From positions 1-23,531 of the forward strand of contig JNET01033304.1 of the NCBI GenBank assembly GCA_000697455.1: a stretch of 23,531 bases of DNA. The letters run 5' to 3'. Positions 1 to 8,517 of the stretch are shown here, piece by piece. The stretch comes from Basidiobolus heterosporus B8920. Its lineage: Eukaryota > Basidiobolomycota > Basidiobolomycetes > Basidiobolales > Basidiobolaceae. The notes beneath the pieces were generated by a model, which searched no databases, was not told the origin of the DNA, and was given only the letters and a program-made list of their open reading frames with translations. Positions within the stretch are counted from its first letter, which is position 1, and each line of letters starts with the position of its first letter. Both the position numbers and the translations under genes were made by a program.

Positions 1-1010
1 TATCTATTGTAGGCCAAATAAGACAAGCCCAGTCTGGCCAGCTTTATATATAGATGGTTTTATTATAGCCATCAATGATTTGAAAGTAATGGAAGAGACT
101 GAATCAAGCCTATCTACCAAGTCTAAAATGACCAATCTTGGAGAACTGACATACAATCTGGAAATACAGATAAATATAGACAGAGCAATCAGAACCATTA
201 CCTTAAGCTAATCTAAATTTATCCTAAATATACCTAAAGGTTTAAAATGAAAGAATGTCAGCCTGTATCTACCCCAATGGAGACAAACCTTAACTTGACC
301 AAGAGTGGCTCAAATCTGGCATACTTAGATTCATTTGAAAGCCAGTAGTTCTCTTATCAATCTATGATTGGTAGTCTAATGTACATTATGGCTGAGACAT
401 GTCTGGATATTGCATATTCAGTGGGAGTTGTCAGCAAATATCTTGAAAATTATGGATCTGTTCAAATCACTACAGTTGAGTGGATATTCAGATATTTAAA
501 AGGATCAATTGATCTTTGCTTAAAGTATACATATTCTGGCTCAGAATATGATCTCCTAGGCTATTCTGATACTAATTACGGATGGGATATTGATGACAGA
601 AGATCCACCACTGTATATATCTTTCTTTGCTGTAATGGAGCAATTTCTTGGAATTCAAAGAAACAACCTACAGTTGCACTTTCAACTACCAAAACAGAAT
701 ACATGGCCACCTGTGAAGCTACAAAGGATGCAATGTGGTTAAGAAAACTATTGAAAGACTTGGATTTTGTTCAGAATTCACCAATCACTATATCAGAGGA
801 TAATCAAAGTTGTTATCAATTAGCCAGAAATCCAACATTTCATGCCAGAAGTAAGCACATAGATATTAAGCATCACTTTATTAAAGAAGCTATAGAGAAT
901 AAGTTAGTAGACTTGGTTTATTGTCCAACTGGACAAGTAATAATGACTTATGATAACATGTCCAAATGATCTCAAACTTTGCACACATGTTCCTGGTGTT
1001 GAAATTATTT
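1..1010 (+). pseudogene. Degenerate Ty1/copia retrotransposon, 3' end of pol (reverse transcriptase tail and RNase H)
   Basis: Conceptual translation matches the end of a copia-type polyprotein. It starts inside reverse transcriptase, runs through the connection segment (QSMIGSLMYIMAETCLDIAY), then RNase H with GYSD, the TEYMA acidic block and the KHIDIKHHFI region near the end. The copy is dead. The RT active-site box, normally YVDD, reads YIDG near 47-58; there is a stop at 209-211, a frameshift near 246, a stop at 346-348, and another frame change after about 967, beyond which a DLKLCTHVPG-like pol terminus continues. The longest open stretch is 364-969. A purine-rich run at 1010-1018 sits where a polypurine tract is expected. 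The 5' part (gag, integrase, most of RT) lies outside the window, so the element's full size is unknown. Confidence 0.9.
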
Positions 1011-1022
1011 GGGGAGAATCAT

Positions 1023-1095
1023 TGGTCTGGCCAGGAATTGAACCTGCAACCTCCTTAACTCTAGCAAGATGCTCTAACAATTGAGCTACCAGTCC
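1023..1095 (-). tRNA. tRNA-like sequence, probably a tRNA pseudogene or tRNA-derived repeat
   Basis: The minus strand folds as a cloverleaf. It has a 7-bp acceptor stem with one A-A mismatch, D-arm GCTC/GAGC, a 5-bp anticodon stem with two G-T pairs, a 7-nt loop CTAGAGT, a five-base variable loop, and a T-arm GCAGG-TTCAATT-CCTGG with one G-G mismatch at its base. The B-box-like GGTTCAATTCC is intact. The anticodon would be AGA (serine), but nuclear tRNA-Ser has a long variable arm and this has a short one. That, with the two mismatches, argues for a decayed tRNA or a tRNA-derived repeat. It begins about 5 bp after the purine tract of the retrotransposon remnant. It could also be a real but divergent tRNA. 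Confidence 0.5.
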
Positions 1096-1276
1096 TTATA
1101 TGTTTTGCCCATGTCACTAGGGAACCTTAATCTAGTCTGTCTGTGTATGGTACTCTGACATGTCAGCTATACAAGCAACTGATTGGTCTTGGAATTTATG
1201 CTCTGATACAGTCACCATACTTCATACTTTCCTCTTTAGGAAATACTGCTTGTACCACAAGTCACCAGACTTTTAA

Positions 1277-1630
1277 CACCTGAAACCTTTCTTGGCACAT
1301 TCTGTACACATCTTTATCTACTTCATGACAAAAGTATTAAAGTCAACTTAGCATTCAATAAATTTACAAGTGTAAAACCACATGTTCTTCTAATTCTCCA
1401 AATCAACTCCAATCACCCCTAGAATCTCACAACAAGATCAAGTACAAATAATTAAGTGCTAAATTATGTGAATCTCAACAGAACCTTTATTGAAACATGC
1501 TACATGTAGCTTTGTTTACTTCTTGACAAAAGTCTAAAAGTCAACTTTACCTTCTGTAAATCTGACGGTGAAAGTTGCATACTCTTCTGACTCATCAAAC
1601 CACTTCCAATAACTCCTAGAATCTCAAAAC
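1277..1630. repeat. Imperfect direct duplication, two units of about 155 bp
   Basis: Unit 1 (about 1277-1433) and unit 2 (about 1478-1630) align along their length, offset by roughly 200 bp. Shared landmarks in the same order are AACCTTT, a TTTACTTCTTGACAAAAGT-like block, AAAGTCAACTT, a TAAAT segment, CTTCT, AATCAACTCCAAT/AACCACTTCCAAT, and the end block CCTAGAATCTCA. The two have diverged by substitutions and small indels, so the duplication is old. They lie just downstream of the retrotransposon remnant and could be parts of a decayed LTR or an unrelated repeat. Confidence 0.6.
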
Positions 1631-2521
1631 TACTTTGATTATCCATATGACAATATATCATCTTTAATGAGAATATTTAGTTGAGTGGGAGCATAGAAAT
1701 TAGGTTAACCCAGCACCCAGTAATCATATACTATGGTATATTGCATAAAAGCTCTATTTATGAGATGGTTGTCAAAGTCATAACATCTAAGATCCCTTTG
1801 GTTAATTACAGATTATGAAAAGGCTGAATTCATGAGAAATCTTAGACATGTCCTAATGAGCTAAAACTTCTACTACATGTTTCTAGAGACTTCTAGAGTA
1901 GTATGTAACAGCATTTTTACTGATTTCTAGCAAAAGATATTAATACCTTTGGTTATTATGATAAATACCAAGTGAAGAGTGTAACAACTTTTTAATATCC
2001 AAAGTCATTTGCAACAATTTTGAATGCGTAGAAACATGGGTACTGCTAAGTTAGTAAGAATATTCCGAGTATCAGTCACAAGTGAATGTTGCATAGGAAT
2101 CTTCAAGTAAATATATTCTGAGTAAAATATGATAAAAATACGTAGAAGACATGTTGATTGTAACATTCGGTAGAATTGAAAAAAAACTACCACATAACTA
2201 CCATATCACTCGCTCTCATGCCAATTTTCAACTTGCCTAATCGAAATCATCAATTTTAGTTACAGTAGCAGAATTAATGTTTTCCCGATTAATTTATCGA
2301 TTTCTCAGTTTTCTCAGTATGGGTAGAGCCAAATGAGAGAGATTTCCAAATTCAGGCAATTTCAGACAATTCCAAGTCGAGAATGCTCGATCAATGACTA
2401 TATATAGTCCGTATATTCTGGGGGCTAGTAAGTAATTTGTATATATTTAGAGACATTCAGAGGTCTTTTTTCGGATAGACCCACTAAAGAAGGCTTATTG
2501 TATGTGACGACAGAGGCTCAA

Positions 2522-2544
2522 CTTTGGTCGTTTTAAGACCAAGG
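2522..2544. promoter_or_regulatory. Inverted repeat upstream of uridine phosphorylase
   Basis: CTTTGGTC and GACCAAGG form arms that match at seven of eight positions around a 7-nt AT-rich spacer, about 120 bp before the start codon. The half-site TTTGGTCG recurs at about 2607-2614, nearer the gene. It could be a binding site for a dimeric transcription factor; this is inference from symmetry and position only. Confidence 0.35.
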
Positions 2545-2660
2545 ATTAGAAAGTTAAAATTAAGTTGTGGCTTTAATTTCTACAACTCAAGTATTTAACG
2601 AAGCATTTGGTCGATCATTTTCTTTAATTCAATTCAACTTCTCTTAATACATCAACAATC

Positions 2661-3575
2661 ATGGTCTTCGCCAACGCTAACTTCCCTACCTCTCCTGATG
2701 GACGTACCTATCATGTAGAGTTAAAACGCGGTGAAGCTGCTAACCGCATCATCACTGTTGGTGACCCAGCCCGTGCCAAAAGGTTGGCCAAATTCCTTGA
2801 CTCCGAACCTGCTGTTTTCGAATTAAGTTCTCATCGAGGCTTCTACACTGCAACCGGCCGTTACAAGGGAGTGCCAGTGAGTATCATTGCTATCGGCATG
2901 GGCATCCCGATGATGGATTTCTTCGTACGTGAGGTACGCGCTGTCGTTGATGGGCCTATGTGCATCATTCGTCTTGGTTCATGCGGATCTTTGAATGGAG
3001 CTAAGCCTGGAGAATTCATGGTTCCTACAAGCTCCGTGGCACTCACGCGTAATTACAACTATTTTGCACCAGACTCAAAATGCCAAAAGCCCTACGATAT
3101 AACTGTGGAATTCCCCGCTGATCAGGAGCTTTCTCAATTGTTGACCAGTGAGCTGAGCCAAGTCTTTGGGAAAGACCAGGTTCATAATGGGGTTAACATC
3201 ACTGCCGATTCGTTCTACTCTTCCCAAGGACGAGTTGATGATAACTTTACCGATGCCAATGAAGATTTATTTGAGATAATTCACAAGGAACTCCCATCGG
3301 CAGTCTCCCTGGAAATGGAAACATTTATGCTTTATCATCTGGCCCATTGTACAACCTCTGCCCCATTGATTGAGAAGAAGCACAATCAAAGTATCCATTG
3401 TGGAGCTTCCATGATGGTGTTCGCCGATCGAGTGACCAACGAGTTCATCGACCATTCTATCGTGCCTAGTCTTGAAGAGAAAGCTGGAAGAGCAGTATTT
3501 GAGGCTTTGATCAAATGGAATCCGGATGAGACAGTTCATGATGAGCATGGTAGTGTTTGGGAATCAACCAACTAG
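2661..3575 (+). CDS. Uridine phosphorylase (nucleoside phosphorylase-I family)
   Basis: Intronless gene, 304 residues. It should split uridine with phosphate into uracil and ribose-1-phosphate, a cytosolic pyrimidine salvage step. Family marks visible: phosphate-binding GDP at 34-36 with Arg38, His59 in SSHRGFY, the IIRLGSCGS strand-loop with Arg104 (second phosphate-binding Arg), the uracil-contact pair Gln189/Arg191 in SSQGRVDDNF, the ribose-binding EMET at 218-221, and Arg257 near the C-terminus. The Gln/Arg pair separates uridine phosphorylases from purine nucleoside phosphorylases. Length is somewhat above the bacterial enzyme (about 253), through extra residues at both ends. The start at 2661 is the first ATG after a CAACAATC leader and is followed directly by conserved sequence. 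A poly(A)-type signal follows at 3610. Confidence 0.94.
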   Translation: MVFANANFPTSPDGRTYHVELKRGEAANRIITVGDPARAKRLAKFLDSEPAVFELSSHRGFYTATGRYKGVPVSIIAIGMGIPMMDFFVREVRAVVDGPMCIIRLGSCGSLNGAKPGEFMVPTSSVALTRNYNYFAPDSKCQKPYDITVEFPADQELSQLLTSELSQVFGKDQVHNGVNITADSFYSSQGRVDDNFTDANEDLFEIIHKELPSAVSLEMETFMLYHLAHCTTSAPLIEKKHNQSIHCGASMMVFADRVTNEFIDHSIVPSLEEKAGRAVFEALIKWNPDETVHDEHGSVWESTN

Positions 3576-3609
3576 ATTTCTGCATATTATAGCCGTTGTA
3601 TTTAATCAT

Positions 3610-3615
3610 AATAAA
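3610..3615 (+). terminator. Probable polyadenylation signal of uridine phosphorylase
   Basis: AATAAA lies 35 bp after the stop codon and is followed by an AT-rich then T-rich segment. Assigned by position. Confidence 0.5.
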
Positions 3616-3719
3616 TAATTGCAAATATATTCTCAAGGACATTCTCTTGTTTATTGATGGATTGAACTTGGCATGCATAATAGTATAAAACCCTGCATAT
3701 ACTTTAGAAGATACGTCGT

Positions 3720-5033
3720 TTAAATGCGACCAGACAGTAAACGGCGTCTCAAACCTTTACCGTTGGGCACTGGAGATTTAGGGGCATTCAGGACGCCGCT
3801 AGGTTTCGAGGATGGATGTGGGCTGCTATCACTACTGGCAGTGGGATTCATAGAGGCAATAGGTGAAGCATGTCCGGGTGGTCCAGGCTTACCATGAGGT
3901 GCTTTGTTATCTTTCTTGTCACTACCCTCATGGGCTAAATTCCCTCCATCATCCTTTTTATTGGCACCATCTTCCTCATCGTCACCTTCATCATCTCCTT
4001 CGTCCTCGTCGTCACCTTCACCATCTCCTTCCTCCTCGTCGTCACCTTCATCATCCCCTTCGTCCTCATCGTCACCTTCATCATCCCCTTCGTCCTCATC
4101 GTCACCTTCATCATCCCCCTCGTCCTCATCGTCACCTTCATCATCTCCTTCGTCCTCGTCGTCACCTTCATCGTCCTCACCATCTCGCTTGTTTAACACT
4201 TTATCGTTACTCTTCACATCATCTTCCTGACTCAACGAATTGGCTTCGGTGTGCTCTTCATTAGACTCCCCTTCATTGGTTTCATCTTCGCTCTCAGTCT
4301 CATCGTCGTCTTCTTCATCAATCTCATCTTCTTCATCACCCTCATTATCTTCTTCATCGTCCTCGTTATTCCGCCTGCTTAACACCTTACTGTTACTCTC
4401 CATGTTACCTTCCTGATTTGGAGAGTTGAGATCGGTCTGCTCATCACTAGCCTCACCTTCGTCGGTATCATTTTCTCCCTGATCCTTGCCATCATCAATC
4501 CAATCCTCATCCTCGTTTTGATCTTCATTCCCATCCTGATGTTCATCCCCCTCATCATTATCATTGCGCTTCTCTAATTCTGCAGCTCCTTCGCTTTGAT
4601 TTTCTACGTCTTCATCTAAATCCCCATCTTCGTGAGCAGCATTTTCGTCTTCTTCATCCCCCTCATCCTCCTCCTCGTGCTCATCGTCGTCAATGTCAGT
4701 GTCACGACTATCGTCGCGCTTTTCCAATTCCAAGGCATCCGATTGATCTAGCTCACCACCATCAACCCGCTGTTTATCCTCTAAGGGGGCATTACTTGCA
4801 GTAGCTTCTCCACTAGCATCGCTATCCTCAAGCACACAGGAAGGTGTGTTGGTACTCTCCATACTACAAGTAGTTCCCTGACCACAGGTGATATGTTTCC
4901 AATCATTATTGGAGCATTGATCAATCTGGTTAGGATTGCCAGTAGAGCACTTGAACTCGCCGTTTGTACATTCAGCTAGTACAGTTGAGGTATAAAGAAG
5001 AACGGATAATGCTAAACCGCAGAATGATCTCAT
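3720..5033 (-). CDS. Secreted, highly acidic repeat protein with CBM19-like cysteine domain and dibasic (Kex2-type) sites
   Basis: Single-exon gene, 437 residues. Residues 1-20 are a signal peptide. Residues 21-66 form a six-cysteine module (C22, C29, C40, C50, C56, C66) with the spacing and conserved W45, CGQGTTC and Q/QC positions of a CBM19 chitin-binding domain, so attachment to wall chitin is plausible. The rest is extremely rich in Asp, Glu and Gly. Dibasic sites ELEKR (105-106), ELEKR (155-156), VLSRR (220-221) and VLNKR (282-283) occur at intervals of 50-65 residues, each followed by an acidic block, as in Kex2-processed precursors. Residues 286-355 are seven near-identical 10-residue DDEGDDEDEG units. 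The tail is Pro/Ser-rich and ends in a basic GLRRRLLSGRI. No catalytic domain is seen. Possible roles are a wall protein, a cation-binding surface protein or a source of acidic peptides. The plus strand also has long open frames here, but they are low-complexity shadows. Confidence 0.85.
   Translation of the reverse strand: MRSFCGLALSVLLYTSTVLAECTNGEFKCSTGNPNQIDQCSNNDWKHITCGQGTTCSMESTNTPSCVLEDSDASGEATASNAPLEDKQRVDGGELDQSDALELEKRDDSRDTDIDDDEHEEEDEGDEEDENAAHEDGDLDEDVENQSEGAAELEKRNDNDEGDEHQDGNEDQNEDEDWIDDGKDQGENDTDEGEASDEQTDLNSPNQEGNMESNSKVLSRRNNEDDEEDNEGDEEDEIDEEDDDETESEDETNEGESNEEHTEANSLSQEDDVKSNDKVLNKRDGEDDEGDDEDEGDDEGDDEDEGDDEGDDEDEGDDEGDDEDEGDDEGDDEEEGDGEGDDEDEGDDEGDDEEDGANKKDDGGNLAHEGSDKKDNKAPHGKPGPPGHASPIASMNPTASSDSSPHPSSKPSGVLNAPKSPVPNGKGLRRRLLSGRI
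3969..4178 (-). repeat. In-frame 30-bp minisatellite, seven units
   Basis: Seven tandem 30-bp units encode DDEGDDEDEG with few substitutions (for example EEEGDGEG in the fifth). Most differences between units are single bases such as TCATCC/TCATCT and CTCGTCG/CTCATCG. The period is a multiple of three, so copy number can change without breaking the frame. Confidence 0.9.
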
Positions 5034-5131
5034 ATTACTTGTAGAGTTTTTTGGAAGTACTGGTATCTAAAGTCCGGCTTTGTGTAAGCTTGTATTCAGG
5101 TCTGACTTTCAAGAAGACGAAAACAACCGAG

Positions 5132-5138
5132 ATTTATA
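5132..5138 (-). promoter_or_regulatory. TATA-like box of the acidic repeat protein gene
   Basis: TATAAAT on the minus strand about 100 bp before the start codon at 5033. Plausible core promoter element; position is the only support. Confidence 0.35.
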
Positions 5139-6758
5139 CCTCGAACTCAGTGAACCAAGTCATTCAGATATGTATAGTAAATTCGTCAGTGTCAGGGCAA
5201 AGGGCCAACTATCTTAGAATTCATGCTAGACAGGCTAATTGCACCCAAGGACCCGCGAATTTCTTGACTTGTAAGATTCACTGAAGAATCTCATTGGGAG
5301 CTCTTAATGCAGGAATTGGCATCGAGCTGGTACATAGGCGGCCCATCTAGTAAAGCAAAAATTGATTTACCATTGTATGCTCAATTGGCTTATCCTTCCA
5401 TTACCTAATAATAAGCGGGAGTATTTTATTTGTTTGAAACATGACATAAATATTGTTTATATTGCTACATACAATCCGCTACATACAATCCACCCTAATA
5501 GCAACATCATCAAATGGGGGGTACATGCATTGGTGGACATGTCAATTCTACTTAACCAAGATTGATTAATCTTATTCAAGAACCTAAGTACAATACTTAA
5601 ATACTGAGGCTCACATGAGGGTTGGTTTTCATCCATGGATAATATATAAATCTGTTGAACACAAAGAGCTATTCCGGTTTAATTAATTGGTCAGATTTGG
5701 TTGATTGGACGTTTGGACTATTAGTTTATTATTTCAAGTCGGGTTACTTTAATGAAGTATAATTGAAAGCATCAAATTAGTCCGAGATTGCGCTGGATTG
5801 TATTTTAAAACTTGATTGACTTGGACACAAGAAAGCCACTCTATCGCACCCATTAGATTAGCCTAAACAAAACAGTATCATGTATGTATGATAAAAAAGA
5901 TGAACAAAGAGAGACGCACACTCATGCCATCTTCCTCTCTTCATCTACGCATGGAGGTACATCAACAACCATGCTACCATGCTACCATGCCACCCTCATA
6001 TGGTGATCATCAGAGGGTGGTGTTATTGGATAAGCAAGGTACAGGGCTTGTCCTGACTCAGACGAAAGAGAAACATCTCGTTTTATAATGAACCATCATC
6101 TTACATGCGCCCTAATTTGCAAATCATATGTATACTTGGCTAATGTCCCTAGATGATTAAGGGTTGATCAAAGCTCGAATCCTAGATCCTATCAGGGCAT
6201 ATCCGCTTCTGGAACCCAAATAAAGACCACGTGATGAATAAAGGCTATGCAGCTTAGTATATATCCTCCGAACTCCCCACATATGTATTTGTTATTTCCG
6301 TCTTGACTGCATACATCTTAGCTTTGACTACTTGACACTAGTTTACTTAAAGCATCCCTTCAGCTCGACAAGCCTATTTTTCAGCAAAGTTTCTGACTCT
6401 TCTTTTCTCAGTAGTTTGAAACCATTTAGGTTTACTTATGCCCCTGGTTTGATACCACTTATCTGACAAGTCCGCAGTTATAGCTTTTCAAGTTTATTTC
6501 TTCCCAAATTTGATATTAGTTAGTTTTCTTTACCTAACCAGCTAAATATGTTGGAAGTTTCTTCAAAACTTGGCTATCCCATCTCTAGAGGTGAATATAC
6601 TGTTTATTTCCTTCACTCTCTGGTAGTTATCTGATAGTTTTGAAATCAATAGGTTTGGAGGAATCAGTTAAACCGCGAGTTACCTTCGCTACTGCTTTCG
6701 AACAAGTACTTTGGGCTGTTATCTTTTCTTTTTCGACGTTTTTTCTAAGATTTTCGTG
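5139..6758. other. Long intergenic region with no convincing gene
   Basis: Short open frames (for example around 5362-5565 and 5888-6088) have no family resemblance, no signal peptide and no splice-linked extension. Small local duplications are present: CTACATACAATCC twice near 5465-5490, and CATGCTAC units near 5970-5990. It should contain the divergent promoters of the acidic repeat protein (left) and the PH-domain gene (right). Confidence 0.6.
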
Positions 6759-8050
6759 ATGTTTTCCCAGAATCGACCTATTGACTCTAGTATTGTGACT
6801 ACGCCTTGTAAACAAGTATTTCAAAGTTCCGGTATTCTTTCCAGTCCCACAAGGGAACCCTCTGGTCAAATGACCCATGAAGGCTTTCGTGCTGTAGAAG
6901 AGTTAAACAACCAAGCCCTAGTGAAATGCGGATACTTACTTAAACGCAGTACCAAAAGAAAGGTAGGTTGCTGAAATCATGAGTGCCTCAGGAATTTAAG
7001 CGTTAACCTTAATAGCATAGGTTTGGAAGAAACGCTGGTTTGTTTTACGCGGAACCTCACTTACTTGTTACAAGGACGATAAAGTCAGTATTAAAAATCA
7101 AGGAGATTTTATAGAGTAGCATATTTACCCAAAGTACTATTTATTTACCAAGGAGTATGAACTTGAAAGAATTATCGATTTATCAGAGGCGAAACAGATT
7201 CTTGAAGCTACATGGAAAACTCGAAACAATGTATTTGGTATCGTGGTGTTCAAAAAGAAGTACTACTTCCAGGCTGAATCACGAATTCAGTTGGACGAAT
7301 GGCTTAATACGATGGATTATGTATTAAGTGGAATTTCTGAAGAAGTGGTGACGGGAGAATACTCACATTCGAGAAAGAGCTCTTCTGGGTCTAGAATGTC
7401 TACCATCAGTCGGAGTAACACTGATATTCATAAAGAAGATTTCTTCAGTTACGGAAAAGCGGAATCAACACCCCGTAACTTAGTGCGCATTCCTAGTTAC
7501 AGTCGAACCTCTGAGATTACTAGCTCAGAAGATGACGAAGAGCAAGGAGAAATTGCTGATGAAGATGACGAAATCGAATTACCAGAATGCAACGATAACA
7601 AAGTTCTTTATAGTGGTTATCTACACAAACAGTGTGATATGTATAAGGTAAGTCACAGCCAGTTTCTGAATCATGAGCTTGCTTTCTGAAATTTTAATGA
7701 ATTAGGCGTGGCGCAAGCGGTGGTTTGTTTTGCGTAGCAATACGCTCTCATATTATAAGAACGAAAAGGTTAGTTATCCAGGAAATATTGGCCCATGTTC
7801 CTATCAATGACTAATCTGAATTGTCGGCATCTAGGAGTACGTTCTTCACAAGATCATTCCTATTGAGTCCATCCAAGGAGCTTTCGAAAAAACACCCACT
7901 GCATTCAAAAGTAAACGGTTCTGTTTTCAAGTGATAACTCCTCAAAGAAATTATATCGTTGCCGCCGAAAATCAGCCATCTATGCTCACCTGGTTGCGGA
8001 GTATCAATTCCACAGTTGCTCGTGGCAACTCAGAAAAACTTAATGTATAG
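6759..8050 (+). CDS. Tandem pleckstrin-homology (PH) domain protein, Opy1-like layout
   Basis: Five exons: 6759-6962, 7021-7083, 7153-7647, 7706-7768, 7835-8050, giving 346 residues; all junctions are phase 0. PH1 spans about 57-146: CGYLLKRS, then VWKKRWFVLRGTSLTCYKDDK, with the invariant helix Trp at 139 in DEWLNTMD. PH2 spans about 242-335: YSGYLHKQ, AWRKRWFVLRSNTLSYYKNEK, and Trp328 in TWLRS. The basic KR.W.VLR strands are the usual phosphoinositide-contact region, so membrane targeting by inositol lipids is likely. The linker (about 150-240) is rich in Ser and acidic residues. Two PH domains and little else resembles yeast Opy1 or TAPP-type adaptors, but orthology is not shown. The first ATG in frame is 6759. 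The second intron starts GTCAGT, a weaker donor than the others. Confidence 0.87.
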
Positions 8051-8517
8051 TCAATAGCCGTAATTTAGTGCATTTATCAAGTTAATTTTTTTTGCTTCTC
8101 ACCAACCTCGAGATAATTCGGTGCATTCACTTCATCCTTGTTGAAACTATTTCATTGGATTACAATGCTCCTCCATTTCTGCTATACATTATTCTATAAT
8201 ATTCTGGTTCTAAGTGAGGTTGTATCCCTTTGATAGAGATGCCCCTCTTGAACCCATTCATTAAACGAGACCGTTACCACCATCATCATTGTAGTAAATA
8301 TCATAATAGAAATATACAGGCGTGAAATAACCAAGTGACCTACAATCTATCCCCATCTTAAGAAACCTCCACCCATTTCCCCCATCAGCCAATCACCATA
8401 GGTGTGATCACGTCGTCAAAAAACCATCATTCAGATAAATAACCCACTCATCCATCAGTTGAGAAATCTGTGACTTTTCTTTCTAAGAAGGAGAAGACCA
8501 GTTGATTTCCCAGCCAT
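8051..8517. other. Intergenic region and probable promoter of TFIIF alpha
   Basis: No open frame of note. It holds the 3' end of the PH gene transcript (T-rich near 8085) and the upstream region of the TFIIF gene, which is CA/TC-rich near 8340-8460. No clear TATA box was found. Confidence 0.5.

Larger units (their letters stand above)
1100..2640. other. Gene-free stretch between retrotransposon remnant and uridine phosphorylase
   Basis: No open frame here looks like a protein; short frames lack family resemblance and have biased composition. The left half holds an imperfect direct duplication (separate entry) and may be LTR or other repeat debris. The right end, from about 2400, should be the promoter of the uridine phosphorylase gene, with a TATATATA run near 2398 and a small inverted repeat at 2522-2544. 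Confidence 0.6.

Noticed and set aside
1023-1095. A functional tRNA-Ser(AGA) gene
   Set aside because: The short variable loop and stem mismatches do not suit tRNA-Ser; kept only as a tRNA-like sequence.
2861-3548. Minus-strand frames inside the uridine phosphorylase gene
   Set aside because: Shadows of a strongly conserved plus-strand enzyme.
3969-4178. CRISPR-like appearance of regular 30-bp repeats
   Set aside because: There are no unique spacers between units; it is a head-to-tail coding minisatellite in a eukaryotic gene.
3863-4264. Long open frames on the plus strand across the acidic repeat region (His/Pro/Arg-rich and Ser/Pro-rich)
   Set aside because: They are antisense readings of the 30-bp minisatellite, low in complexity and lacking any domain; the minus-strand frame has a signal peptide and a cysteine domain.
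5888-6088. A 66-codon frame in the large intergenic region
   Set aside because: No family resemblance, composition driven by short CATGCTAC repeats, and no promoter or splice-linked extension.
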